Shown piece by piece: positions 8,544 through 17,791 of a stretch of DNA of 64,000 nucleotides (position 1 is the stretch's first letter; every line of letters starts with the position of its first letter). The stretch is from Polaromonas sp. SP1. Its GTDB lineage: Bacteria > Pseudomonadota > Gammaproteobacteria > Burkholderiales > Burkholderiaceae_C. The stretch lies in NCBI RefSeq assembly GCF_003711205.1, contig NZ_CP031013.1, positions 620,001 through 684,000 of the forward strand. The letters run 5' to 3'. The position numbers and the translations under genes are program-made. Below the pieces are notes generated by a model that was not told the DNA's origin, searched no databases, and saw only the letters and a program-made list of their open reading frames with translations.

Positions 8544-9734
8544 TCAGCCGCCCACCCGTTTCACCAGCACCAGCCCCTTGAGGTACTCTCCCTCGGGGAA
8601 AGCCACGGTCATGGGGTGGTCGGGCGCGCCGCCCATGCGCTCGGAGATAAAGGCGTCCACATTGGCATCGATGCCGGCCGACGCGACGATCTTGTGGAAC
8701 AGGTCGGCGCTGATGCCGCCCGAGCACGAGTAAGTGAACAAGACACCGCCGGGCGCCAGGATGGACAGCGCCAGGCGGTTGATGTCCTTGTAGGCGCGCG
8801 CAGCGCGGTCGGCATGCGTCACGGTGGGCGCGAACTTGGGCGGGTCCAGCACGATGGCGTCGAAAGTCCGGCCCTCCTTCTGGTACTGGCGCAACGACGC
8901 GTTGACGTCGGCATCGAGCATGGTGGTGCGGCCGGCGTCAAAACCGTTCAACGCCACATTGGCCCGCGCCCGCTCAATCGCCGGTCCGGACGAATCGATG
9001 GAGGTCACATGCCCGGCCCCGCCAGCCAGCGCCGCCACGGTAAAACCGCCGGTATAGCAATAACAATTGAGCACGTTCTGGAACTTGAGCCGGCGCGTGT
9101 AGGCGGCAAACCGGGCGCGGCTGTCGCGCTGGTCCAGGTAAAAACCGGTTTTGTGACCCTCGGCGATGTCCAGGCTGAGCTTCCAGCCGTGCTCGGCGAT
9201 GGTGATGCTGGTTTCACCCGAGCCGGCCAGCCAGCCGGTGACTTCGGGCAGGCCCTCAAGCGCACGGGAGCTCGCATCGGAGCGTTCATAAAGACGCGTG
9301 AGGCCGGTCTGCGCCAGCAGGGCCTCAACGATCACACCTTTCCACTTTTCGGCGCCGCAACTGGAAAACTGCGCCACCAGCGTGTCGCCGTAGCGGTCCA
9401 CCACCAGGCCCGGCAGGCCGTCGGATTCGCCGTGGACCAGCCGCCGGCCGTCGCTCTGGATGTCAAACAGCTCGCGCGCCTTCAGCGCCTGGGCGATGCG
9501 CGCCGAAAAGAAGGCCGCGTCGATGCGCTGGGCTTCGTCAAAGCTCCACACCCGCGCGCGGATCTTGGAGGCCGGGCTGAACGCCGCCCAGCCCAGGAAC
9601 TGGCCGGCATGGCTTTCCACCCTGACCGTTTCGCCGGCATCGCCGCCGCCTTTGGCGATGGCGCCGTCAAAAATCCAGGGGTGGCGCCGCAGCAAGGAAC
9701 GCTCTTTGCCGTCCCGCAATCGAATAATTTTCAT
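8544..9734 (-). CDS. rlmI: 23S rRNA (cytosine(1962)-C(5))-methyltransferase RlmI
   Basis: Methylates C1962 of 23S rRNA. The ATG at 9734 gives 396 residues, the usual length for RlmI, starting MKIIRLRDGKE with an N-terminal PUA domain (about 1-85). The methyltransferase domain follows with the SAM loop NCYCYTGGFTVAAL, the VLDPPKF motif and the catalytic cysteine in TYSCSGG. An open frame continues far upstream of 9734 but has no RlmI features. Confidence 0.93.
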   Translation of the reverse strand: MKIIRLRDGKERSLLRRHPWIFDGAIAKGGGDAGETVRVESHAGQFLGWAAFSPASKIRARVWSFDEAQRIDAAFFSARIAQALKARELFDIQSDGRRLVHGESDGLPGLVVDRYGDTLVAQFSSCGAEKWKGVIVEALLAQTGLTRLYERSDASSRALEGLPEVTGWLAGSGETSITIAEHGWKLSLDIAEGHKTGFYLDQRDSRARFAAYTRRLKFQNVLNCYCYTGGFTVAALAGGAGHVTSIDSSGPAIERARANVALNGFDAGRTTMLDADVNASLRQYQKEGRTFDAIVLDPPKFAPTVTHADRAARAYKDINRLALSILAPGGVLFTYSCSGGISADLFHKIVASAGIDANVDAFISERMGGAPDHPMTVAFPEGEYLKGLVLVKRVGG

Positions 9735-9924
9735 GGCGCTATTGTCGCGGCTGGGCCGTCGCGCCCCACGTGCCCGTGCAGCGCCGCAAAAATCGCGTGC
9801 AACCGCCGGCAATCGCCTGCACTTGTCCCCAGAACTGGGGAATGTCATGTTTGTGAAAGTTTGCGACAATCGCGGGTTAATGATTTTTACGTACATTTCA
9901 CCGCAATTGGGGAAATTCCGGCGA

Positions 9925-11730
9925 ATGATGGGCCCTTCAGGCCCTCGTCTTCGCAAGCCTGCCGCCGTCCGTACCTTGCTCCTGGGCCTGGCGATGAGCC
10001 TGCTCATGGGCTCGCTGCTGGCGCTGACCAGCCTCGATGCGCGCTCGCGCACCGTGCTCGACCTGGACACGCGCACCCAGCCGGTGACTTTGCAGGATTG
10101 GGGCGACTACTGGATAGACACCACCGGCCAGTTCACCCCCGAGCAGGTGGCCAACACGGCCGAAATCCCCTGGAAGCCGACGCGCGGCGAAGCCATCTAC
10201 CCGGTCACTACCGGGCAGGCGATGTGGGTGCGTTTTAACGTGCCGCCCGCGCCCGACGCCGAGCGCTGGTACCTGGAAGTGCCTTATCCCTCCATCGACC
10301 GGGCGTCGCTGTACACCCTGGACGGCGCGGGCCAGTGGAACGAGCAGCGCGCCGGCGACCTGGTGGCCGTCAACAAGTGGCCGGTGCCTCACCGCCACCC
10401 GCTGCTGCCCATCGCGCTGTCGGCCGAGGTGCCCACCAAGTATTTGCTGCGCCTGGAAAACGGCCACGCCTTCAGCGCCCCGCTGCAGTTCATCAGCGAA
10501 GGCCGGCTGAGCTACTCCGAGCAGCGCGTCTCGCTGATCCTGGGCATCTTCTTCGGCCTGACCGGCCTGGCCGCGCTGATCTCCGCGCTCGGCGCGGTCT
10601 CGCTGCGTGATGCCGCCTACGGCTTTTACGCCCTGTGCGTCACCTTGCTGGGCCTGACGCAGGCCACCGTCACCGGCATCGCCGGGCTGCACCTGTGGCC
10701 CGCCTGGCCGGGCTGGAGCGACGTGGCCACCTCGGTGCTGCCCATGCTGACGATCTCGGCCACGCTGCTGTTCATTTCAGCGGCGACTTCGCTGCCCGAG
10801 CGCTCACGGCGCCTGCACTGGCTGATGGTGGGCCAGGCCGTGCTGGGCGCCCTCACCGCGGTGCTGCTGGCCGTCCTTCCTGCCGCATCGCGCATGGACG
10901 TGTTCATCCCGATCACGCTGCTGCTGGAGTTCAGCGGCATGCTGGTCCTGGCCTGGGCGTGGCGGCGTGGCGACCGGTTTGCGCCCTGGCTGATGCTGGC
11001 CTATGTGCCGGTGCTGGTGGCCGGGGGCTGGATGCTGGCGCGCAACGCCGAGCTGGTGCCCATCGGCTTTCTCACGCAGCACGGCATGCAGCTGGGCGTG
11101 GCGCTGCACCTGCCCATCGTGATGCTGGTGCTGATGCTGCGCAGCCAGCACCGGCGCGAAAACACCCGCCGTATCCAGGGCCTGGACCGGGTGGACCCGG
11201 CGACCGGCCTGATCAACGGCCATGTGTTTGCCGAGCGCCTCTTTCGCATGATCGCGCGCTCAGAGCGGCTGCGCCACCAGAGCGCGGTGATGATCATCGA
11301 CCTGGTCAACTCCGAGCAGATCCAGCGCGACTTCGGGCGCAAGGCCGCTGACGAGCTGCCGCTGCGTGTGGCCGAGCGCCTTTTGTCCACCGCCCGCGAG
11401 ATCGACAGCGCCGCGAGACTGTCGGAGCGGCGCTTCGGCATGCTGGTCGAAGGCCCTTTCAGCGCCGAAGACGCCGGCACGCTCGGGCCGCGCATCGTGG
11501 CGCGTTGCCTCATGCCGTACAAGGGCCTGCATGTGGACTGCGTGGCGCAGGTGCATGTGGCGTACGCGCTGGTGCCCCACCAGGGCTCGAATGCGCAGGG
11601 GCTGCTGACGCAGCTTGAAGAGCGCCTGGCAGCGGCGCCTGCTGACAGCAAACGCGCGGTGTTCATGCTCGGTGAGGCGCCGCCGGCAAGGCCACCGCGG
11701 CGCTCACGGCTGGGGCCGCTGCCCCTCTAA
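9925..11730 (+). CDS. 7TMR-DISM membrane receptor with degenerate GGDEF domain
   Basis: A 601-residue membrane signalling protein. An N-terminal signal/anchor (about 15-35) is followed by a periplasmic 7TMR-DISM extracellular domain (about 55-190), a block of seven hydrophobic segments (about 200-400), then a GGDEF-like domain with the typical opening DRVDPATGLINGHVFAERL. The active-site loop is RLSERRFGML where an active diguanylate cyclase has RxGGDEF, so catalysis is unlikely. The ATG at 9925 follows GGGGAA by 10 bases; an ATG at 9880 would add 15 residues. It may act as a ligand-sensing scaffold or effector rather than an enzyme (inference). Confidence 0.85.
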   Translation: MMGPSGPRLRKPAAVRTLLLGLAMSLLMGSLLALTSLDARSRTVLDLDTRTQPVTLQDWGDYWIDTTGQFTPEQVANTAEIPWKPTRGEAIYPVTTGQAMWVRFNVPPAPDAERWYLEVPYPSIDRASLYTLDGAGQWNEQRAGDLVAVNKWPVPHRHPLLPIALSAEVPTKYLLRLENGHAFSAPLQFISEGRLSYSEQRVSLILGIFFGLTGLAALISALGAVSLRDAAYGFYALCVTLLGLTQATVTGIAGLHLWPAWPGWSDVATSVLPMLTISATLLFISAATSLPERSRRLHWLMVGQAVLGALTAVLLAVLPAASRMDVFIPITLLLEFSGMLVLAWAWRRGDRFAPWLMLAYVPVLVAGGWMLARNAELVPIGFLTQHGMQLGVALHLPIVMLVLMLRSQHRRENTRRIQGLDRVDPATGLINGHVFAERLFRMIARSERLRHQSAVMIIDLVNSEQIQRDFGRKAADELPLRVAERLLSTAREIDSAARLSERRFGMLVEGPFSAEDAGTLGPRIVARCLMPYKGLHVDCVAQVHVAYALVPHQGSNAQGLLTQLEERLAAAPADSKRAVFMLGEAPPARPPRRSRLGPLPL

Positions 11731-11746
11731 AACCGCTTCGGCGGGT

Positions 11747-12814
11747 TCAGCTTTTTGCCTTGCCGGTATCCGGGGTTTCAACCTCTGCGGCAACTTCAAC
11801 CACAGCCGGCGCGCCTTTACGCAGAGGCGCCTTGGACAAGGCACGCGGATGCGTCGCGTCATACACCTTGGCCAGATGCTGAAAATCAAGACGCGTGTAG
11901 ACCTGCGTGGTGGTGATGTTGGCGTGGCCCAGCAATTCCTGCACGGCGCGCAAATCGCCGCTGGACTGCAGCACATGGCTGGCAAAGGAATGGCGCAGCA
12001 TGTGCGGGTGCACCGGCGTGGCCAGCCCGGCCTGCAAAGAGCGCTGCTTCAGCCGCACACGGATGTGCTGGGGCGTCAGGCGCGTGCCGCGCTGGTTGAT
12101 GAAAAGGGCCGGGTCTTCGCGCGCCCAGCCCGCACGTGCGGCCAGCCACTGCTGCAGCACGCGCAGCGCGGCAGCGCCGACCGGCACGCTGCGCCGCTTG
12201 GAGCCTTTGCCCAGCACATGGGCCTCGGCCGCCTCCACATCGATCCAGCCGCGGGCCTGCGCGCTGGCCTGCACATTCAGGCCCACCAGCTCGCCGATAC
12301 GCAGGCCGCAGCCGTAGAGCAACTCGGTGATGCACTGGTCGCGCAGCGCCAGCAAGGGATCGCCCTGCGTCACGTCGGCCTGGTAGGCGGCCAGTTGCAC
12401 CGCTTCGTCCACACTCAGCGCCTTGGGCAGGGGTTTGGCGGCCTTGGGTGCGCGCACGTCCTGCACCGGGTTGCCCTTGACCAGGCCTTCCCGGCCCAGC
12501 CAGGTATAAAAACCGCGCCAGCCCGAGAGGATGAGCGCGATGCCGCGGCCGCTGCGCCCCGCCCCGTGCATTTGCGCCATCCAGCGGCGCATGTGCAGGT
12601 TCTGCACCGCCGTGAGTTCGACATTCGCCTGTCGGGCATTGGCTTCGAGCTTTTGCAAATCGAGCGCATACAGCTCGACGGTGCGCTGGGCCAGGCGCTT
12701 TTCGACGCGCACATGCTCGAGGTAGCGCTCAACCAGCGGGTGGGAGGGGGGCAAGGGTGGCGGCGCGGACGCCGCATCGCCGGGGCCGGACGCAAGAGGC
12801 GATGTTTGCGTCAT
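11747..12814 (-). CDS. xerC: Tyrosine recombinase XerC
   Basis: Site-specific recombinase that with XerD resolves chromosome dimers at dif. The 355-residue protein has the N-terminal SAM-like core-binding domain (about 25-115) and the catalytic domain with the full set of residues: Arg172 (CGLRIGE), Lys203 (GKGSKRR), His271 and Arg274 (HPHMLRH), His297 (LLGHANI) and nucleophile Tyr306. It carries about 25 extra Pro/Ala-rich residues at the N-terminus and a similar C-terminal tail. The gene order dapF-DUF484-xerC is the conserved context of XerC and separates it from XerD. Confidence 0.93.
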   Translation of the reverse strand: MTQTSPLASGPGDAASAPPPLPPSHPLVERYLEHVRVEKRLAQRTVELYALDLQKLEANARQANVELTAVQNLHMRRWMAQMHGAGRSGRGIALILSGWRGFYTWLGREGLVKGNPVQDVRAPKAAKPLPKALSVDEAVQLAAYQADVTQGDPLLALRDQCITELLYGCGLRIGELVGLNVQASAQARGWIDVEAAEAHVLGKGSKRRSVPVGAAALRVLQQWLAARAGWAREDPALFINQRGTRLTPQHIRVRLKQRSLQAGLATPVHPHMLRHSFASHVLQSSGDLRAVQELLGHANITTTQVYTRLDFQHLAKVYDATHPRALSKAPLRKGAPAVVEVAAEVETPDTGKAKS

Positions 12815-12828
12815 GGGGCGGCAGCTGT

Positions 12829-13521
12829 TCAGTGGGCTGCCTGCTGGGGCCGCAGCCGTGTCAGCGCCGCGCCGGCCAGCTCACCCAGGCGTTCGAGGAA
12901 GTCGGTGCCCATGCCGCTGTGAAAACGTTCCGGGTCGGGCGAGGCCAGCACCAGCAGGCCGCCGACTTCAGCGCCGGCCGCCGCGCGCAGCGGTATCAGC
13001 GCCATCGACAGCGCCACGGCCGGCTCGGGCAGCCAGTTGACGGCTTCAAAGCCCGAGTTGACGCCGCAGTAAGGCGTGCTCAGCGACGAGGCAAAGGTTT
13101 TGGCGTCTTCGCTCACGTCGGTGGCAAAACTTTCGTCCGAAAAAATGCCGTTCACGTCCCAGACCTTGATGGCAGCCTGCGGAATCTGGAATTCGGTGGT
13201 GATGCCTTCGACGATCGCGCCGGGCAGGTCGCGCGCCTGCGCCGACTGCAGCAGCTTGCGCGTCCAGCGCTGCATCTTGTCGGCAATGGCCACATTGTCC
13301 TGGCCATGGCGGATCATGTCGACCATCCGCGTTTCCAGCCCCTTGATCTTTTCGCGCAGCATGAGCGCCTGGCGCTCCTGCAGGCTGACGGCGCGGTTGC
13401 CGTGGCCGCTGGACAACTGCACCGAAGCCAGCAACTCGGCGTGGCGCTCGAAGAAGTCCGGCGTGTTGGCCAGGAAGTTGGCGATGTCGTCTTCGGTGAT
13501 GGGATGTTCGGTTGGATTCAT
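12829..13521 (-). CDS. DUF484 family protein
   Basis: A 230-residue GAF-like protein of the DUF484 family, usually encoded between dapF and xerC. It begins with the typical helical segment (DDIANFLANTPDFFERHAELL), a coiled-coil region with VSLQERQALMLREKI, and a C-terminal GAF-like fold ending in LVLASPDPERFHSGMGTDFL. No catalytic function is established for the family. It lies 14 bases before xerC and is likely co-transcribed with dapF and xerC. Confidence 0.92.
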   Translation of the reverse strand: MNPTEHPITEDDIANFLANTPDFFERHAELLASVQLSSGHGNRAVSLQERQALMLREKIKGLETRMVDMIRHGQDNVAIADKMQRWTRKLLQSAQARDLPGAIVEGITTEFQIPQAAIKVWDVNGIFSDESFATDVSEDAKTFASSLSTPYCGVNSGFEAVNWLPEPAVALSMALIPLRAAAGAEVGGLLVLASPDPERFHSGMGTDFLERLGELAGAALTRLRPQQAAH

Positions 13522-13597
13522 GCCGGTATTGTCCTTAGTTTTGTGGCGGGTTCAAAGGCCTACTGTGCCCGCGTTACATCCGCTTTCGTCGAAAGGC

Positions 13598-14476
13598 TCA
13601 GATCGTTTCTGGAATTTCAATCTCCGACTCAAACACTGTAGTGGCCGGCCCGGTCATCATGACGGGCGCATCCAGCTGGCCCGTCCATTCGATGGTGAGC
13701 TGGCCGCCGCGTGTCATCACGTCCACCTTCGCATCCAGCAGGCCCCAGCGTATGCCGGCCACTACCGCCGCGCAGGCGCCCGTGCCGCAGGCCAGCGTCT
13801 CGCCCACGCCGCGTTCGAACACCCGAAGGCGGATCTGCCCGCGCGAGACCACCTGCATGAAGCCGGCGTTCACGCGGCGCGGAAAACGCACGTGGTTTTC
13901 GATCAGCGGGCCGGTTTGCAGCACCGGCGCCGTGTCGACGTCGCTCACCAGCTGCACCGCGTGCGGGTTGCCCATCGACAGTGCCGCTATAAAAACAGGA
14001 GCAGAATCCCAAGGCGCAGCAAGGGCCAGAGGCCATTTTTGCCATGAACCTTCGACCTGGGGATTCAAACCGGCCGCGTCAAAAGGAATGCGCGCGGGCT
14101 CAAACACCGGCGCGCCCATATCGACCGTCACGCGCCCGTCGGCCTGCATGCGCGGCTCGATGACGCCGCTCAGGGTTTTGACCCGCACGACGTCCTTGGC
14201 CGTCAGGCCCTGCTCGCGCACAAAACGCACAAAGCAGCGTGCGCCGTTGCCGCACTGCTCCACCTCGCCGCCGTCGGCGTTGTGGATCACGTATTCAAAG
14301 TCGATGCCCGCTTCAGGGGAAGGCCGCACCGTGAGGATCTGGTCGGCGCCGACGCCGAAGTGGCGGTCGGCCAGGAAGCGGTATTGCGCGGTACTCAGGC
14401 CCAGCGGCTTTTGGGTTTCGTCGAGCATGACGAAGTCGTTGCCCGCGCCCTGCATTTTGGTGAATCGGATTCGCAT
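13598..14476 (-). CDS. dapF: Diaminopimelate epimerase DapF, with palindromic element inside
   Basis: Interconverts LL- and meso-diaminopimelate for lysine and peptidoglycan synthesis. The ATG at 14476 gives 292 residues starting [15 protein letters not shown], the family N-terminus. Both catalytic cysteines are present: Cys75 in QCGNGARC and the second in ACGTGACA. Residues about 146-164, just before the conserved SMGNPHAVQ motif, are encoded by a copy of the palindromic element (13986-14040), read antisense, giving the product extra length over the 274-residue E. coli enzyme. All motifs downstream remain in frame, so the enzyme should be functional. Confidence 0.96.
   Translation of the reverse strand: MRIRFTKMQGAGNDFVMLDETQKPLGLSTAQYRFLADRHFGVGADQILTVRPSPEAGIDFEYVIHNADGGEVEQCGNGARCFVRFVREQGLTAKDVVRVKTLSGVIEPRMQADGRVTVDMGAPVFEPARIPFDAAGLNPQVEGSWQKWPLALAAPWDSAPVFIAALSMGNPHAVQLVSDVDTAPVLQTGPLIENHVRFPRRVNAGFMQVVSRGQIRLRVFERGVGETLACGTGACAAVVAGIRWGLLDAKVDVMTRGGQLTIEWTGQLDAPVMMTGPATTVFESEIEIPETI
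13986..14040 (+). repeat. Palindromic dispersed element, copy 3 (inside dapF)
   Basis: Starts GCTATAAAAACAGGAGC and ends GGGCCAGAGGCCATTTTT. The tail is nearly identical to copy 11 inside the biotin carboxylase gene. It lies antisense to dapF and keeps the frame open. Confidence 0.85.
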
Positions 14477-14646
14477 GAGAGGATTATCGGCGGTACGGTG
14501 CTCAAGGCTGACTGCCATCCAAATTGGACTCCGCAGCGCTCTTGTCAACCCTGCGCATGGGCACTCAAACGGCGTATCGCCTTATTCCGGGCACTTGAGC
14601 ACAATAGACGCATCGACCACATAGACAACATACACAACGGTGAACT

Positions 14647-14967
14647 ATGAAGTACATGGAAATGGCATTCAGCTGGTTTTTCTGTTTCGCGGTTCTTCAC
14701 ACCCTCTTTTCCTGGATCCTGCTTTTGAATATTCGCAACGAAGTCGCTATCAGGACGGAAATTTTCGGTTCAATCAAAACCTTGATTCTTGGCCCCAGAA
14801 CCATGCGGTTCAAGTACTTCCTTTGGGCATCGGCACCCGCCGGCATCCATTTGCTGGGCGCTTCAATCCGTAATTTGTTCTTTCTGGCAGCCTGGTCGGG
14901 CCGGATCGCTTTTGTGCTTTTACTGACCTCGCTGGGTCTGCAACTATCTCTTATGGTCAACAAATAA
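14647..14967 (+). CDS. Small hypothetical membrane protein
   Basis: A 106-residue product with hydrophobic segments at about 7-27 and 85-103 and a more amphipathic one between (WASAPAGIHLLGASI). Base composition is clearly lower in GC than the neighbours, which suggests recent acquisition. No family recognised. The start ATG has no strong ribosome binding site, so expression is uncertain. It stands alone between dapF, which points away, and the Nudix/MBL gene. Confidence 0.55.
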   Translation: MKYMEMAFSWFFCFAVLHTLFSWILLLNIRNEVAIRTEIFGSIKTLILGPRTMRFKYFLWASAPAGIHLLGASIRNLFFLAAWSGRIAFVLLLTSLGLQLSLMVNK

Positions 14968-15010
14968 GGCCCGCACACGCCAGGCGAAGAGCAAAAGCCA
15001 TAATCCAAAA

Positions 15011-16645
15011 ATGCCCCGTCTCTCACAACAGCTTTACCCCCACCGCGACCCCGCCCCGCTGCGCCCCGCAGCCACCGTCCTGCTGCTGCGCGACAGCCCC
15101 GAGGGCGTTGAGGTGCTGATGACGCGGCGCTCGATGACGGCCAGCTTCGCGCCGGGCGCTTACGTCTTCCCCGGCGGCGGCATCGATGCGGCGGACGCGC
15201 TGGCGCACAGCCAGTCGACGCGGCGCGCCACGCAGGGCGACCTGCACCTCACACAGGCCATTGCGGCCATCCGGGAAAGCTTTGAGGAGCTGGGCGTGCT
15301 GCTGGCGCGCCATGCGGACGGCAGCTATGCCACCACGGCAGACATCGCCTCGCTGGACCGCAAGGCGCCGTTTGCCGCGCAGTGCCAAGCGCGCGGCCTG
15401 ACGCTGGCCGGTGACGAGGTGTTTGTGCTGGCGCACTGGATCGCCGACCGCGATTTGTCGCGCCGCTTCGACGTGCCCTTCCTGGCGGCGCGCATGCCCG
15501 AAGGCCAAACCCCGGTGGCCGACGAAGCCGAGCAGTTCGAGCCGGTCTGGGTGCGGCCGGACTATGCGCTGGCGCGGCACGCGGCGGGCAGTTTTCTCAT
15601 GATCTTTCCCACCATACGCACGCTGGAGCGCCTGCAGCACTACCCGACGGCCGATTCGGTGCTGGCGGCCTGCGCGTCTGAAATTCCGCTGTGGACGTCC
15701 TGCCCGCGCACCGGGCTGCTGGCCGGCGAAGAAGCGCGCTACATGGAGCATGAAGCGCCCTATGGCGAACTGACCCTGACCAGCCCCGACGGGCAGGTCG
15801 TGCACGCGCTGGACTGGCAGACGGCCCGCCCCGTGCCGCTACTCAAGAACGTCATGCGCCTGACCGCCCCCAACCCCGGCATGATGACCGGGCCGGGCAC
15901 CAACAGCTACATCGTGGGCGACGCCGCCAGCGGCTACATCGTGATCGACCCGGGCCCGCACGACGAAGGGCACATCCAGCGCCTTTACGAGGCAACCGGC
16001 GGGCGCATCGAAGCGATTGTCTGCACGCATTCCCACCCCGACCACTCACCCGGCGCCAGGCCGCTGCAGGCGCTGTGCGCGCACCGCCCGCCCATCCTGG
16101 GCCTGCCTTCGGCCGCCACCGCGCGGCCCGACTCACACTTCGCACCAGACCGGGCGCTATCAAATCAGGAGCTACTGGTGCTTGCTGGGTCTGGGCTGGA
16201 GCACACTTTGATGGTGATTTTGACGCCCGGCCACGCGGCCAACCACCTTTGCCTGGTGCTGCTGGAAGACGGCCTGCTGTTTTCCGGCGACCACATCCTC
16301 AACGGCAGCACCACCGTGGTGAACCCGCCCGACGGCGCGATGACGCCCTACCTCGATTCGCTGGACACGCTGGCCGGCGCCTGCGACGCGCACGGCATTG
16401 AATTCATCCTGCCGGCGCACGGGTATGTGCTGGGCGATGCCCGGGGCGCGATTGCGCAGCTCAAGGGGCACCGGCTCAAGCGCGAGGCCAAGGTCATAGG
16501 CGCCATGCAGGCCCAGCCCGAGGGCTCGATGGACGACTGGGTAAAACTGGCCTACGACGATGTCGACCCGCGCATCTGGCCGCTGGCCAAACGCTCGCTG
16601 CTGGCGCATGTCGACCGCGTGCGCGAACTGGGCCTTGCCCATTAG
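15011..16645 (+). CDS. Nudix hydrolase - metallo-beta-lactamase fold fusion protein
   Basis: A 544-residue fusion. Residues about 15-250 form a Nudix domain of the NUDT19-like kind with an interrupted Nudix box (FPGGGID ... IRESFEELGVLL). Residues about 280-540 form a metallo-beta-lactamase domain with THSHPDH as the HxHxDH zinc motif and further histidine/aspartate ligands in LTPGHAANH, LFSGDH and LPAHG, most like the LACTB2 group of endoribonucleases. Residues about 382-402, between zinc ligand regions, derive from a palindromic element (16156-16214). Substrate unknown; nucleotide or RNA turnover is a reasonable inference. Confidence 0.87.
   Translation: MPRLSQQLYPHRDPAPLRPAATVLLLRDSPEGVEVLMTRRSMTASFAPGAYVFPGGGIDAADALAHSQSTRRATQGDLHLTQAIAAIRESFEELGVLLARHADGSYATTADIASLDRKAPFAAQCQARGLTLAGDEVFVLAHWIADRDLSRRFDVPFLAARMPEGQTPVADEAEQFEPVWVRPDYALARHAAGSFLMIFPTIRTLERLQHYPTADSVLAACASEIPLWTSCPRTGLLAGEEARYMEHEAPYGELTLTSPDGQVVHALDWQTARPVPLLKNVMRLTAPNPGMMTGPGTNSYIVGDAASGYIVIDPGPHDEGHIQRLYEATGGRIEAIVCTHSHPDHSPGARPLQALCAHRPPILGLPSAATARPDSHFAPDRALSNQELLVLAGSGLEHTLMVILTPGHAANHLCLVLLEDGLLFSGDHILNGSTTVVNPPDGAMTPYLDSLDTLAGACDAHGIEFILPAHGYVLGDARGAIAQLKGHRLKREAKVIGAMQAQPEGSMDDWVKLAYDDVDPRIWPLAKRSLLAHVDRVRELGLAH
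16156..16214 (+). repeat. Palindromic dispersed element, copy 4 (inside Nudix/MBL gene)
   Basis: GCTATCAAATCAGGAGCTAC head and TGGGCTGGAGCACACTTT tail, in the sense of the gene. It encodes SNQELLVLAGSGLE, similar to QKEELQALVPYGLE encoded by copy 11. Confidence 0.8.
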
Positions 16646-16868
16646 CGGCATCGCTGTGGCGTGAAAGTTGCTAAACCTTGCACCGTACGTAAGGGTATAC
16701 ACCTGCCTGATCGGCGTTAAGGGCCCGTAACGGTCGCCAAGGCTACTGCGAAGGGCTGTTGGCCCCGAAGGCTGAGGTTTATACTTTTTGTTCGTATGCC
16801 AGAGGCCGTGCCTGACCGCGCGGCCAGACGGGCATCACCCATCATTTCAACCATTTTCGAGGGACTTC

Positions 16869-17744
16869 ATGTCTTTTACTTCCATCACCACGCGACGTTT
16901 CCTGCAAACCGCCGGCACCCTGGTCGCCGGCATCGTTCTGGCCGCCTGCAGCAAGACCGAGCCGCCCGCGCCGGTGGCCGCCACGCCGGCGCCTGCAGCG
17001 TCTGCACCGGCCCCTGCCGCCAAGGTCTACCTGGTGGGCACCGACGCCGCCTACGCGCCGTTTGAGTCGCAAAACGAAAAAGGCGAAATCGTCGGCTTCG
17101 ACATCGAAATCGTGCAAGCCGTCGCACAGAAGGCCGGCATCGAAGTGAAATTCCTGAACACGCCATGGGAAGGCATCTTCAACACGCTCGCCCAGGGCGA
17201 CCGCGACCTGCTGGTCTCGTCCATCACCATCACCGATGAACGCAAGCAGACCATGGACTTCTCGACACCTTACTTCGATGCGCAGCAGCTGATCGCCGTG
17301 AAGAAGGACTCGAAGATCGCCAAGTTCGCCGACCTGAAAAAACTCAAGGTCGGCGTGCAGAACGGCACCACCGGCGATGAAGTCGTGAGCAAGCTGCAGG
17401 GCAAGAACAGCGCCAACATCAAGCGCTTTGAGTCGACCCCCCTGGCACTGAAAGAACTCGAAGCCGGCGGCGTGGACGCCGTGGTGGCCGACAACGGCGT
17501 GGTGGTGCACTACGTCAACAACAACAGCGATGCCAAGTTCAAGACCGTCAGCGACGCCAGCTTTGTGTCCGAGCAGTACGGTCTGGCCGTCAAGAAGGGC
17601 AACACCGAACTGCAAGGCAAGCTCAACAAGGGCCTGGCCGACATCAAGTCTGACGGCACCTACGACAAGATCTACACCAAGTACTTCGGCGCGCCACCGG
17701 CTGCCGCAGCAGCGCCCGCACCTGCGGCCGCAGCCTCGAAGTAA
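16869..17744 (+). CDS. Amino-acid-type ABC transporter substrate-binding lipoprotein (orphan)
   Basis: Family 3 periplasmic solute-binding protein, 291 residues. The N-terminus has a signal peptide with a lipobox ending at Cys27 (IVLAAC), then an Ala/Pro-rich linker. The mature part carries the polar amino acid binding fold (YAPFESQNEKGEIVGFDIEI, DRDLLVSSITITDERK, KVGVQNGTTGDEV). ATG at 16869 is preceded by GAGGGA. No permease or ATPase gene is adjacent, so it must use a transporter encoded elsewhere. The C-terminus ends in a second Ala/Pro-rich tail, unusual for this family. Confidence 0.9.
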   Translation: MSFTSITTRRFLQTAGTLVAGIVLAACSKTEPPAPVAATPAPAASAPAPAAKVYLVGTDAAYAPFESQNEKGEIVGFDIEIVQAVAQKAGIEVKFLNTPWEGIFNTLAQGDRDLLVSSITITDERKQTMDFSTPYFDAQQLIAVKKDSKIAKFADLKKLKVGVQNGTTGDEVVSKLQGKNSANIKRFESTPLALKELEAGGVDAVVADNGVVVHYVNNNSDAKFKTVSDASFVSEQYGLAVKKGNTELQGKLNKGLADIKSDGTYDKIYTKYFGAPPAAAAAPAPAAAASK

Positions 17745-17791
17745 ACACTGCATGACCGGGCGGCGCAGCCTTTCATGACTGCGGCGCCCGC

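Noticed and set aside
8616-10238. Long plus-strand frame opposite rlmI
   Set aside because: RlmI on the minus strand has full methyltransferase motifs; the antisense product has none.
16646-16868. Possible tRNA or riboswitch between the MBL fusion and the binding-protein gene
   Set aside because: No cloverleaf or known riboswitch core could be recognised; only weak promoter-like pieces.
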